From positions 1-53,810 of IMG/VR virus record IMGVR_UViG_3300045284_000262: a DNA stretch of 53,810 bases; one strand, 5' to 3'. The position numbers and the translations under genes were made by a program. A model generated the notes under the pieces. That model had not been told where the DNA came from, did no database searches, and saw only the letters and a list, made by a program, of their open reading frames with translations. Below are positions 9,500-19,004 of this stretch, piece by piece (position 1 is the first letter of the stretch; each line of letters begins with the position of its first letter). The DNA is from a virus.

Positions 9500-10507
9500 A
9501 TGCCAGCAGTACAATCAGCATTTGGGCCAATCGTTGAACCCGGTTGGCCAGACCTTAAAGGCCCGGACATGGGCGCAAAGTTACTCAGTGGTGCTTACAT
9601 CTGGGGGAATATCGCTGCCAAGAAGCAGGAACTAATAGGCAAGATGGCCCAGTATGCTCTTAAGATGCAGGCCATGGAGCAGGACTCCGCCCTGAATGAA
9701 AAGAAGTATCAACTGGCTGTTGACCGGTTGCAGTCCAATAATGAGCACAAGGATCAGCTGCTCGATATTCAGCGGCAAACGGCTGATGCGCGTGATGCCC
9801 GGGTTCAGCTTGCCTTTGACACGTTCGATAGGAAGGCTGCGGGCGATAAAGCAATGTTCGATGCTGCTAGTAATGTATTGGCAACAGTTCCCAAGGACAG
9901 TAAGGAATTTCCAAACGCATTTGTCCAGGCTGTGACAAATAACTCCCGGGATGCTGACCCTTCCAAGGCCCGCATGTTGATACAGACTAACGTCAACGAT
10001 TACAACATCAACGCCAACCGGCAAAATACGGCGATTGACCACCAGGTAAAAACACTCAAGGAGGAAATTGGCTCAAAAATATATGGCGACACAACACTGG
10101 GGCATTTGACTGATCCACTTGAACATCCTGAGTTGTATCCGGAAGAAACAACCGGGGGAGAAACCATGTTTGGCAACATTAAAAAATGGGCTACCGGACA
10201 ACCATACGGCGAGGGTGGCGAGAAACCGAAACCAACCGGTTATAGGACTGGGTCAGTTACGCTTCCCACGGGTGAGCAAAAACCGATTAGATTCAAGGCC
10301 ACAGATTTAACTGATCTGGCAAAACGCTGGAAAGCGGCACAGAAGGCCGAGGCCGATAGACTTCCAACTACCGACATTCCCCAATACGGTGTTTACGCAA
10401 AGCCAGCTAATACTGCCAGGGAACGGGCACAGAGGATTTTAGACGATCCTGATTCACCCCCGGATAAACGTACAGCTGCCCAATTCTGGCTAGAACAGAA
10501 TCCCTGA
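9500..10507 (+). CDS. Coiled-coil protein, putative internal virion/ejection protein
   Basis: 335 residues. Residues about 37-115 form a long charged helix (IAAKKQELIGKMAQYALKMQ onward) predicted to be a coiled coil. A helical middle follows, then a hydrophilic C-terminal half with Pro-rich linkers and a final helical hairpin ending in RTAAQFWLEQNP. It sits two bases after the preceding gene and one base before the 2074-residue polyvalent protein. In polyvalent-protein phages such helical proteins are often co-packaged with the giant protein. That role is inferred here. Confidence 0.5.
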   Translation: MPAVQSAFGPIVEPGWPDLKGPDMGAKLLSGAYIWGNIAAKKQELIGKMAQYALKMQAMEQDSALNEKKYQLAVDRLQSNNEHKDQLLDIQRQTADARDARVQLAFDTFDRKAAGDKAMFDAASNVLATVPKDSKEFPNAFVQAVTNNSRDADPSKARMLIQTNVNDYNINANRQNTAIDHQVKTLKEEIGSKIYGDTTLGHLTDPLEHPELYPEETTGGETMFGNIKKWATGQPYGEGGEKPKPTGYRTGSVTLPTGEQKPIRFKATDLTDLAKRWKAAQKAEADRLPTTDIPQYGVYAKPANTARERAQRILDDPDSPPDKRTAAQFWLEQNP

Positions 10508-10508
10508 C

Positions 10509-13500
10509 ATGGCTGATCCCGATCCAGATCAGGACATTCTTGATTTTTATAATCAGCGTAAGGGATCACCGTCTCCTGGTGGGTCGCCTGCGGCCACGAT
10601 GACCCCTGACCCGGATCAGGACATCCTTGATTTTTACAACAAGAGCCACAGCCCTACGCCTACCGCTACCGCTTCTCCTTCTCATTCCGGGACTCCTTAC
10701 ACTGACAAGGCGGTTCAAGATCAATCCACTACTCTTTCCCAGCAGGGAAAGCCAGGAGCGATTGCAGCCATTGGCGGTGCTGCGGTCAGAGGTTTCCTGC
10801 CAGGAAGGGCAATGCTGGCAGCTTATCCCTGGGGTAGCATTGCAGGGGCAGCAGCAGTAGGAGCAGCCCGTGGTGCATTGGTTGGAGCAGCTGTGCCAGT
10901 AGCTGGAGAAACCGGCATCAGTGAAGCAATCGGTGGAGTCTTTGGTGGATTGATTGCTGGTGCGGCTGCCGCATGGGGAGTGTCAAAACTTCAAACCGCA
11001 GCGGCTGATGTGATTTCCCCCGGGGGAGCATTTTCCTCCAAGACAGAGCAGGCCCAGACGGAGGCACATCCTTACGCATCAATCGTGGGTGGCGGGCTTT
11101 CCTTCGGGAAGCCAAACCCAATGAATGTTGTCAGGGCAGGTAAGACCCTGGCCAGCGCGGAAGGCCGGGCAGCCCTGGTCGCGTTCACCAAGACAGGCGG
11201 CAAGGGGATGGCTCCTCAAGCCGTGGATGAAATAGGGAACGTCATCAATGTGTCCATGGCTGGAGGTTTGAACTCGGCTTTCAACGTCAAAGACCAGATT
11301 GAGTCCGGTAAGTTTGATCCAACTCAGCTGGCCGTGGCCGCAGCCACGGGGTTAATTTTCAGTGAGCCATGGTTTCATAAGCCGAACCCGGCGGCAGCTG
11401 CGGCGGCCAAGACATTGGCCAGCGGTGGCGCGCCTCCTGCGGCTGGGCCAGCAGCTCCTGCCGGGCCTGCACCACCCAGTCCTCCAGTCGCTCCAGGGAT
11501 GGTTCCTCCGCCCACACCAGTAATCCCGGGGTTACTTCCTTTTGAGACTAATCCACCGATTCATCCCGCGTCCGAAATTGCGCGCGCGCCAGCAGCACCT
11601 TTACCAGAAGCACCAATACCAAAACCAGGAACAGAAGGAGGAATCACAAATGCCACTCAAGAAGGGCCAGTCGCAGAAAGTAGTGTCGAGCAACATCCGG
11701 GAGTTTCATCTGGGCAAAACGTACCAGAAAACGTTACAGACAAAGGGCCGGTCGGTAGCGAACCAGCAGGCAATCGCGGTCGCGCTGGCGAAGCGGCGAC
11801 AGAGCCGGTAGCGGAAAGTCCGTACTACATCAAGGAAGATGCCCTGGGGTTCGGAGTCATCGACCGGGAAGCGAACAAGATTGTCTCGGTCAAAGCCACT
11901 GAGGAAGAAGCCAGGGCCAAGATGGCCGAGCTGGAAGCTGCACGGCAGCCAGCTGAACCGGTGATAGAGCACGACTCGGGGCTGAAGTCCGAATACAGCA
12001 CCGAGAATGCCTCAGTCAAAGTGTCCAAGAACGGATACATCAGGGACTTGTTCGTTAAGCCAGAGGCGCGCAGGCAGGGCGAAGGAACAGCCCTGATGGA
12101 GCAGGTGTTTGCCGACGCTGACAAGTCCGGGATACCACTCACCCTGCATGTCGGGGAACAGAGAACCGATCTTCCTGGCTTTTATGAAAAGCTGGGATTC
12201 AGGGTGGATGGCAAAGACCAGTTCGGAACCAGGTATGTGCGTGATCCGGTAAAGGAACCGACAACCCCGGAAACCCCATTCTCTATTAAGGAGGATCACG
12301 GCGTATACAAGGTGGTAGACAGTCGTAAGCCTGACGCCCTGACCATTCCGTTCAGCACCGAGGAAGCAGCCCAGAAGCGTAAGGCAGCCCTGGACAAGAC
12401 GTTTCTGGCGCAGGTTGCCAAAGCCACAGCCGAGAAGGGGTCAGACGAAACAGCCAAGGAGCTGCTCAAGATGCAGCGGGAGTATGAGGCGTCCTTACTG
12501 GAGGAAGCCCAGGGCCACCAGGCCAAGGGCGGAGATGAGCTGCTTGATGTCGTGTCCGAGCATGGCGTTCCCCTGAATGATCCTAATTACTCCGGGGAAC
12601 TTAGGAACCTCAAGGAGCACTTCGCGCCGAAGAACAAATACGGCCAGGAGAAGCACCGGCCCCTGGCCAGCGGTAGCGGGGAGAAGCTCTATTTCGGAGA
12701 AGTGTTCAAGGCCAAGGCGCAGGGCAACATGGACAGCCTGACCCAGCTCCTGAAGAACAGAGGTTTCGATGTCGAAACCCCGGATGACGCTATCAACCTG
12801 ATTGATGAGCGGCTGCGGAGCGGAAATAAAGTTTACGGGGACGAAGGGCGCGCGCATGAGCTGGAACGCCAATCGTTCGGGGATTACCAGGAGCCAATGC
12901 GAGCAGCTCCAGGAGGAGGTGAAGCAAAGGGCGGTCTTACCCAGGATGAATTTAGCCGAATGGTTCAGTTGCAGACCAAGCTCAGTAAAAAAATAATGGG
13001 CATTGGGGATATAGGAAAGGATGAATTGTCCGAACTGTATCGGCTCAAAGACAAGCAGGAAGGCGTCATTGAAGGAGATTTTGTTAAACAATCCGATGAT
13101 GAAAAATGGTCGCCGCAAAAGTCCTGGCTGCCCGGGCGCAAGAAAAGTCCTGACCAGCTGGACAAGGACATTGCCATTGCCGCAAAGAAGGAGGAAGACC
13201 TCTCGCTTCCCAAGTCTGAACCCGGAACGGACATTGTAGGAACCAGCCAGGACGCGGAGCAGGTAGATCGTTTGATAGGCGAGAAGGCTTACAGTAATTC
13301 AATCGTAAACGTCATCATCAAGGAGCTGCTTCAGAACGGTTTTGATGCGGTGCGCGAAGGTGGTGTAAGCAAGGCAAAGCCCGGCCAGATAAGCATTGAT
13401 TACGATTACGATACTCGCACCATCACCGTCAGAGATGATGGAGTGGGCATGTCTCCTGAAACTATTGTGACTGCCTTCCTGCGAACCGGTGGCACAAAGA

Positions 13501-16500
13501 AAAGCGGTGACCACCAGAATACATCCGGTGGGTTGGGCGTGGCGAAGCTGGCATTCATCAAGGGTTCAAAACGAATCAAGCTGGTAACAGTCAAGGATGG
13601 CCTGAAAACCGTGATGGACGTAAGCCGGGAGCAGGTAAAGGCCAACCAGATTCCATTGGTTAAGACCTACACCAATGAGCCTAATGGAAGCACGGTCACC
13701 GTGGAAATCCCCAAAGACTACATCAACAGCAAGGGTGAAACCATTCCCGTTCATTTCGATACCGATCCCGAGTTCCTGAAGAACCCTCTTTTTGGTGATG
13801 TGGAAGTAAAAGTGAACGGGGTTCCAAACCACATGGGGATTCACAGCACGGGCTGGGTGAAGGATAACGTATTCAATTTCGACTGGGGCCATGCCAATGT
13901 CTACGTCGATCCCAGCCCGCTAAAGAAATACACGTATACAGAGGGCACATATCCTCCCGTGTACAGGGTAATGTCGGCTGGATTGCATCAGTTTGAAGTT
14001 CCCTGGCAGCACATCTTCGACAAGGCGGAACAGCGGATACCCCACAACATGGTGATTGATGTCAGGCCGCATGTTGACACCAAAGACCCTCAGTATCCTT
14101 TCGATAACCAGAGGGAAGGATGGCGCGGCTCGGTAAAGGCTGACGCCACTGCCATGTATTCCTACCTGAAAAGGCAGGGGCTGGAGCAAGACCTGAAGAA
14201 GTCCCAGGAACAGTTCAAGGAACTACAGGTAATGACCCATATCCCGATTGAGGACATGGGTAAAACCTTTACCGCTGACCAGCTTTATCAGGGCGATGCC
14301 ACCCAGGGAGCAGCAGGAAGGGTTACGCTGCCAAAGATTCAAAGTGTAGATGTTAAGCGTGACAAGGTGGTTACCACTTATGCCGGTGGCAAGAAAGAGG
14401 TTCAATCACATGAGCAGTTTAACAAACCATCGTTCAGTGCCGAAAGAGAAATTGATTTTGAAAAGACAAAGCTGGATACCAGTCACCTAGACCCGAAGAA
14501 TCCTCTATATCACAACAATACCAACGTTGATTTCGAGAAGATAAAGGGTGCTCCCGAACTGCACGCCAAACTTGGCAGCATGCTTATCCAGTTCATGCGC
14601 GCATTCGGTGCCAAATTCGGGGCAGACCCAACAGCACGGCCTGAGTATGCTCAACTCACCAATACCACACCTGGCAAAGCATGGCTTGGTGGTATTTCAT
14701 ACGATGCGAAGTATGCCGGATACAATATAACCAACCCATTCAGGTCGCTCTGGGCTAATCCTGCCGGAATTTCTGACGGTGGGATGAGTAGTCCCAGAAG
14801 GGCAGCGTTTGAAATGCTGCATATATTCCTCCATGAGATTACCCATGTTCCGGAACGTAACGAAGGGGGTGGATTTACCAGGGAAGAAATCAACAACATC
14901 GGAAGGATGGCTGATTTTCCGGAGCAACAAAAGTTTTTACAGACGATGGAGCAGGTGTTAAGTCAACATTGGGACACATTACATGAAATCAGAGATAAGT
15001 ACTTCGCTAAAAGTACAGCAAACCGTTCCGAAGGTTTCAAAACTGGCTCGCAACTTGAGCCAGAATCCAAAGGAGGTAAAGGAACTGACAAAGGTGTTCC
15101 TTCAGAGCATGCACAGGAAGCTGTCAGCGATAAAGACCCCGGACAAACCGGCCCTGGACGAGCTGGAGAAACAAATCCAAAATCTGGGCAGCTCGGAACA
15201 ATCCTCGAGGCTGCGAAATCCGGAGAGAAGTCCGGAGCTGAACCCGCCCACCCCGAAGTCGCTGCTACCCCACCCGAGCCTCAAGGAAGGTCTGCCGCCG
15301 CCCCCGTTTCTGAAGGGGTCGGTGGACGAGGTGGCTTAGCCGAGCCTCTTTCTCATCCCTCAGGGGAGCCGATCACATTTTATCACGGGCAGGGACAGCG
15401 CGGGCTGGGCACTGGTGACCTTAAACCTCCTGTTTATTTTACCCCGGACAAAGAGTTCGCCAGGGGCTACGAGGAGCAGAACGGCATCTTCAGGGAACCC
15501 AGCGAGCACAGCTTGCACCTCAAGAATCCCAAGGTCATCCAGATAACCGAGGAGCAAGTGCGTTCAGGTGCCCATGAAATGGGAGCCTCGGAAAGCAGCT
15601 ACATCAATCAAGCCAGGATGCGTCAGTATCAGAAGCAGGGATACGACGGTGTTATTTCAAAGCTGCCAGACGGAAAGATTTATGAAGCTGCTGTCTTTGA
15701 CCAGGGTGCAATCCGAAGGAACAAATGGAGCGAGCAACAGGTGTCGGCAGAACTGGAGAGGCAGTTCCAATACCATCGCGGGTCACCAAAATACGACCAG
15801 GAAAGACACAGGACGGATTACGAAAATCTGGTCAAGGAATCGGGTTGGACAAAGAACGAAATCTCAGCGTTGTCCGACAAGGAGTTTGACCAGGGAGTTA
15901 AAGCGGTCAGGGGTGACACCGCTGGAGTCAGTGGCATCAAGGACACCCTGGCAGGGATCAAGGAAGCGGCAGCGCAGCCTCCGGAAACCCCAGAGCAGCG
16001 CGAGTTCGCACCGCGACCGGTAGAGACGGGCGATTATGAACCAAGGCCGCCTACCGCCAATGAGGCTGCTGGCCCGGGGTTGCGCGACCTGTCCGACCAG
16101 CAGATGTCCCAGGTCATCTCCAACTCGCTCCAGAAATTCCATGACGAAGGGATAACAGAGTCCGTTGATTCCTCCGGTGGCATGTCGCATAACGACATCA
16201 TCGACGCTGGCCGGGAAGCCATCAGGCATGGCGTTGACCCAGAGGCCGTGGCTGCTTCTCGCGCAATCCCCAGCGAGCAGAAATACACCGTGGTAAAAGC
16301 GCACGCCGAGGATTTGCGGGAGGTTTCAGAGCACGCAGAGAACCTGGCCAAGACCCATCCCACCCAGGCGAACAAGGACGCAGCCGACAAAGCCTTTGCT
16401 GATTACTCCAACTGGGACACCAAGACCGTGAAGCCAATCAGGGATGCTGTTGACGCCGAGCACCCGGGCATGCCGCCTGAAGAATACAACCCGCGCAGCA

Positions 16501-16733
16501 TGACCGATCTGCGGCAGCAGATGATCCGGCAGAACGGGCATGACTTTACCACGGCGCAACGAAAGGATGCGGAACAACTCCTGAAGCAAATCCATAAGAC
16601 CGTGGAAGCGCGCAACAAAGAGCTGATGAAACGTGACGCCCAGCTGGCAAAGGAATCCCCGGAGCTGGTCAAGGAGATAAAAAATGGTGACGACTTGTTC
16701 AAATACATTGCCGAAATGGTAATCTGCCCCTGA
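10509..16733 (+). CDS. Giant polyvalent protein: GNAT, GHKL ATPase, HExxH peptidase, ART-like
   Basis: 2074 residues. In order: a 13-residue motif around DPDQDILDFYN, repeated at residues 3-15 and 33-45; a Gly/Ala hydrophobic stretch (84-160) that could insert in membranes; Pro-rich linkers; a small IKED domain twice (about 437-478 and 588-630) flanking a GNAT acetyltransferase-like domain (484-580, with KPEARRQGEGTALM); an alpha-helical associated domain (about 680-780); a GHKL/HSP90-type ATPase (about 907-1300; N-box KELLQNGFDA, G1 DDGVGM, G2 GGLGVAKLAF); a zinc peptidase-like HEITH at 1442-1446; an ADP-ribosyltransferase-like domain (about 1621-1740; FYHG, VYFTP, YEAAVFDQGAIRRN); and a helical C-terminus. 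This matches the polyvalent-protein concept, in which multidomain proteins are co-injected with DNA to counter host defences. No activity is proven. Confidence 0.85.
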   Translation: MADPDPDQDILDFYNQRKGSPSPGGSPAATMTPDPDQDILDFYNKSHSPTPTATASPSHSGTPYTDKAVQDQSTTLSQQGKPGAIAAIGGAAVRGFLPGRAMLAAYPWGSIAGAAAVGAARGALVGAAVPVAGETGISEAIGGVFGGLIAGAAAAWGVSKLQTAAADVISPGGAFSSKTEQAQTEAHPYASIVGGGLSFGKPNPMNVVRAGKTLASAEGRAALVAFTKTGGKGMAPQAVDEIGNVINVSMAGGLNSAFNVKDQIESGKFDPTQLAVAAATGLIFSEPWFHKPNPAAAAAAKTLASGGAPPAAGPAAPAGPAPPSPPVAPGMVPPPTPVIPGLLPFETNPPIHPASEIARAPAAPLPEAPIPKPGTEGGITNATQEGPVAESSVEQHPGVSSGQNVPENVTDKGPVGSEPAGNRGRAGEAATEPVAESPYYIKEDALGFGVIDREANKIVSVKATEEEARAKMAELEAARQPAEPVIEHDSGLKSEYSTENASVKVSKNGYIRDLFVKPEARRQGEGTALMEQVFADADKSGIPLTLHVGEQRTDLPGFYEKLGFRVDGKDQFGTRYVRDPVKEPTTPETPFSIKEDHGVYKVVDSRKPDALTIPFSTEEAAQKRKAALDKTFLAQVAKATAEKGSDETAKELLKMQREYEASLLEEAQGHQAKGGDELLDVVSEHGVPLNDPNYSGELRNLKEHFAPKNKYGQEKHRPLASGSGEKLYFGEVFKAKAQGNMDSLTQLLKNRGFDVETPDDAINLIDERLRSGNKVYGDEGRAHELERQSFGDYQEPMRAAPGGGEAKGGLTQDEFSRMVQLQTKLSKKIMGIGDIGKDELSELYRLKDKQEGVIEGDFVKQSDDEKWSPQKSWLPGRKKSPDQLDKDIAIAAKKEEDLSLPKSEPGTDIVGTSQDAEQVDRLIGEKAYSNSIVNVIIKELLQNGFDAVREGGVSKAKPGQISIDYDYDTRTITVRDDGVGMSPETIVTAFLRTGGTKKSGDHQNTSGGLGVAKLAFIKGSKRIKLVTVKDGLKTVMDVSREQVKANQIPLVKTYTNEPNGSTVTVEIPKDYINSKGETIPVHFDTDPEFLKNPLFGDVEVKVNGVPNHMGIHSTGWVKDNVFNFDWGHANVYVDPSPLKKYTYTEGTYPPVYRVMSAGLHQFEVPWQHIFDKAEQRIPHNMVIDVRPHVDTKDPQYPFDNQREGWRGSVKADATAMYSYLKRQGLEQDLKKSQEQFKELQVMTHIPIEDMGKTFTADQLYQGDATQGAAGRVTLPKIQSVDVKRDKVVTTYAGGKKEVQSHEQFNKPSFSAEREIDFEKTKLDTSHLDPKNPLYHNNTNVDFEKIKGAPELHAKLGSMLIQFMRAFGAKFGADPTARPEYAQLTNTTPGKAWLGGISYDAKYAGYNITNPFRSLWANPAGISDGGMSSPRRAAFEMLHIFLHEITHVPERNEGGGFTREEINNIGRMADFPEQQKFLQTMEQVLSQHWDTLHEIRDKYFAKSTANRSEGFKTGSQLEPESKGGKGTDKGVPSEHAQEAVSDKDPGQTGPGRAGETNPKSGQLGTILEAAKSGEKSGAEPAHPEVAATPPEPQGRSAAAPVSEGVGGRGGLAEPLSHPSGEPITFYHGQGQRGLGTGDLKPPVYFTPDKEFARGYEEQNGIFREPSEHSLHLKNPKVIQITEEQVRSGAHEMGASESSYINQARMRQYQKQGYDGVISKLPDGKIYEAAVFDQGAIRRNKWSEQQVSAELERQFQYHRGSPKYDQERHRTDYENLVKESGWTKNEISALSDKEFDQGVKAVRGDTAGVSGIKDTLAGIKEAAAQPPETPEQREFAPRPVETGDYEPRPPTANEAAGPGLRDLSDQQMSQVISNSLQKFHDEGITESVDSSGGMSHNDIIDAGREAIRHGVDPEAVAASRAIPSEQKYTVVKAHAEDLREVSEHAENLAKTHPTQANKDAADKAFADYSNWDTKTVKPIRDAVDAEHPGMPPEEYNPRSMTDLRQQMIRQNGHDFTTAQRKDAEQLLKQIHKTVEARNKELMKRDAQLAKESPELVKEIKNGDDLFKYIAEMVICP

Positions 16734-16734
16734 T

Positions 16735-18387
16735 ATGCCTGCCCCAAAACTACCCTGCATTGATTACAAAGCCCTGACTGCCGGGAAGGACAAGGACTTT
16801 GACCTGGATGCCAAGAAAATCCGGCCCATCTGGGAGTACGCCAAGAAACGCTACCTTGAGAATGGTGTTTCCCTTGAGGACACCATCAATGCCCTGGCCA
16901 GGGAGACAGGTGCTCCTCCCCGGTTGTTCCAGGAGGTCATCGTTGGCCGGAAATCAGGCCCGAGAATCAAGACCAAGGAAATCTTTGCCAAGGAAGATGC
17001 CCGTCGCATGGCCATCCTTAAGACCCAGCAGATGATTGACCGCGCCGATAAAAGCCCTGTGTGGCGTTTCATTCGCGCAGTAGGTGAGATACCCCGGGCC
17101 TCACTGGTCGCGCTCCATGGAGGTGTGTTCCCGGTCACCCACGGTGGCGCGCTGCTTCTTAACCCATGGGAATGGCGCACGTTCTGGAGAGGCGCAAAGG
17201 TATCGTGGGCGACATTTGATCTGCCTGGGGGAACACGGGGTAAGGCGTATTACGAGCAGGCCAGGCTCGACCTCCAGAACGCGCACAACTATGCCGAATG
17301 GCGAAGTGCCGGTCTTCGCATTGGGGTAGAGGAAAGACCTTCAGGCATCCTGAACGAGTGGATCACCAAGAGTCCCAACTGGAGCAGCCGTTCCTGGCTG
17401 GGGCTTTCCAGGATGCGCTACGAGTTTGCGGAGCAAAGCCTGAAAAACTTCAAGTGGAAGACGGACGCCGAACGCCAGGACATCATGAAGCACCTGGCTG
17501 AAGTGGCCAATCACGCCACCGGGGTGACCAATGTGGGTCTGGGCAGGTGGCTGGGACAGAGCAAGCTGTTCTTTGCGCCTCAACTTACCGCGTCCAAGAT
17601 ACTCCGGGCATCGCGTGACCCGCTCATTACCGTGGGGACAGCAGTGAAAATGATGAGCGGCGGCAAGGTGAGCGCAGGCGAGCGCGCTGCCATGATGGTT
17701 CGGCTGGGGCATGCTTCAGCCATGCTGGGAACCTGGGCTGCCGGGCTGATCCTGAACGACATTGTGATGCGCGCCTTCGGCTCCAGCCAGAAGATCAACT
17801 GGGACGACCCGCGCAAGAGCGACTGGCTGCGGTTCAAGACCGGGAAGGGCGACATCATTTCGACCCGTGGCCCGGAGGAAGTCCTTCGTTTGTATGGCCA
17901 ACTGGCTGCCATCGCGCACGCAAACAAGCGTCAGCTGCACGGGCACTCCGCCCTGGATGAAGCCATGGATTCAATTCAGCAGTTCATTGAATACAAGCTG
18001 TCCCCCGGGGTTACCACGGCAGTGGAGCTTGGTTACGGAACTGACATCTTCGGCAGGCCGCTCCCAAAAGGCATCCAGGAGCTACGTCATGCGGCAAGCC
18101 TCACAGGTTTACACCAGGCCAGTCCCAGGACAGGGAAACCCTATTACAGCGGCTGGGAATATACCGCTACGCACATTCCAATCTTTTTGTCCGGGCCAGC
18201 GCGTGATATTTATGATCGCATGCGCGCGCAGGGTCTAAGCCAGCCCAAGGCAGACATGATCCTTCATGCCGCAATCCTTACGGCAGCTGAGTTCGCAGGG
18301 TTCGGGTCGCACTACGAGCGGCCAGCACACATTGCACCAGCAAAGCGCGGCAAGACCCAGTTCCACGGAACAGTAACAGGTAACTAA
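16735..18387 (+). CDS. Polyvalent-associated helical protein (LPD-like)
   Basis: 550 residues, starting one base after the giant polyvalent gene. It is nearly all helical. Features include a basic N-terminal region, a segment LGQSKLFFAPQLTASKILRA, a hydrophobic helix near residues 327-347 (MLGTWAAGLILNDIVM) and a SDWLRFKTGKGDIISTRGPE strand pair. These resemble the large C-terminal helical domains (LPD class) that usually end phage polyvalent proteins, so this may be the same unit encoded as a separate chain. I see no catalytic residues. It is probably packaged or ejected together with its neighbour. Confidence 0.6.
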   Translation: MPAPKLPCIDYKALTAGKDKDFDLDAKKIRPIWEYAKKRYLENGVSLEDTINALARETGAPPRLFQEVIVGRKSGPRIKTKEIFAKEDARRMAILKTQQMIDRADKSPVWRFIRAVGEIPRASLVALHGGVFPVTHGGALLLNPWEWRTFWRGAKVSWATFDLPGGTRGKAYYEQARLDLQNAHNYAEWRSAGLRIGVEERPSGILNEWITKSPNWSSRSWLGLSRMRYEFAEQSLKNFKWKTDAERQDIMKHLAEVANHATGVTNVGLGRWLGQSKLFFAPQLTASKILRASRDPLITVGTAVKMMSGGKVSAGERAAMMVRLGHASAMLGTWAAGLILNDIVMRAFGSSQKINWDDPRKSDWLRFKTGKGDIISTRGPEEVLRLYGQLAAIAHANKRQLHGHSALDEAMDSIQQFIEYKLSPGVTTAVELGYGTDIFGRPLPKGIQELRHAASLTGLHQASPRTGKPYYSGWEYTATHIPIFLSGPARDIYDRMRAQGLSQPKADMILHAAILTAAEFAGFGSHYERPAHIAPAKRGKTQFHGTVTGN

Positions 18388-18388
18388 T

Positions 18389-18955
18389 ATGACAAAGAAC
18401 ATAAAACTTAACCCCGGAGACGTCCTTGTTATCACCGTAGAGAAGGCGGCACCTCCTCCTACTACCATTGAAGACCTTGAAGTGCTGATGACCATCGGGT
18501 CGGTGGACATCCTGACCAACAGGGACAAAACCTATTGCAGCTTTGTGTCAAACCTGGACATCTGCAACGACGGAAGCGGCCCTGCTCATGGTGACAAGCA
18601 CCATCAGGCCATGACCGCCTACTGCTCCGGCGGCAAGACTGGCAGCAAATACATGAACGCTGATGTGGACAGGTATATTGTCGTGCCTCCTCAGATTCGC
18701 GCCAAGTTACCCGGGGTGGTAATGGGTTGCCGTGGCAGGGTGACCAACCTGAGAACGCAGGTGGAGGAGCATGGTGTGGTGGGAGACATCGGCCCTGACG
18801 ATAAGACCGGAGAGACAGCTTATGTGTTGGCCAAGAAGATCAACCCGAACATTGAGCACAACTCCGGGGATAGTAACAAAGACTATCTCTACGAGCTATG
18901 GCCTGACGTTCCCGGTACTGACGGGGACTTTACGTATAAACTTCAACCTGCGTAG
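18389..18955 (+). CDS. GH75 chitosanase-like hydrolase, candidate lysin
   Basis: 188 residues. The segment ADVDRYIVVPPQI (91-103), a beta strand, then VVGDIGPDDKTGETAYVLAKK (130-150) follows the pattern I know from glycoside hydrolase family 75 (fungal chitosanase and bacterial relatives), where an aspartate in YIVVP-flanking DxD and the glutamate after GDIGP are catalytic; here D92/D94 and E142 are candidates. It is the last gene of the late block, a usual place for a lysis or tail hydrolase, and no other endolysin is recognisable. The substrate could be cell-wall glycan. Family membership is moderately sure; a lysis role is inference. Confidence 0.55.
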   Translation: MTKNIKLNPGDVLVITVEKAAPPPTTIEDLEVLMTIGSVDILTNRDKTYCSFVSNLDICNDGSGPAHGDKHHQAMTAYCSGGKTGSKYMNADVDRYIVVPPQIRAKLPGVVMGCRGRVTNLRTQVEEHGVVGDIGPDDKTGETAYVLAKKINPNIEHNSGDSNKDYLYELWPDVPGTDGDFTYKLQPA

Positions 18956-18969
18956 GATCGGCTTGTAGT

Positions 18970-19004
18970 CCCACTGGCCATCAGGCCGGGTGTTCCACAG
19001 TGGG
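18970..19004. terminator. Possible bidirectional hairpin between convergent genes
   Basis: The arms CCCACTG (18970-18976) and CAGTGGG (18998-19004) are perfect complements. Nested inside are GGCC-ATCA-GGCC (18976-18987). The hairpin spans the meeting point of the rightward late block (stop at 18955) and the leftward early block (stop at 18981). No T-run follows on either strand, so intrinsic termination is uncertain. Confidence 0.35.

Noticed and set aside
12495-13118. Minus-strand open frames within the polyvalent gene
   Set aside because: They are shadows of the GHKL-region coding sequence on the other strand, with no supporting motifs.
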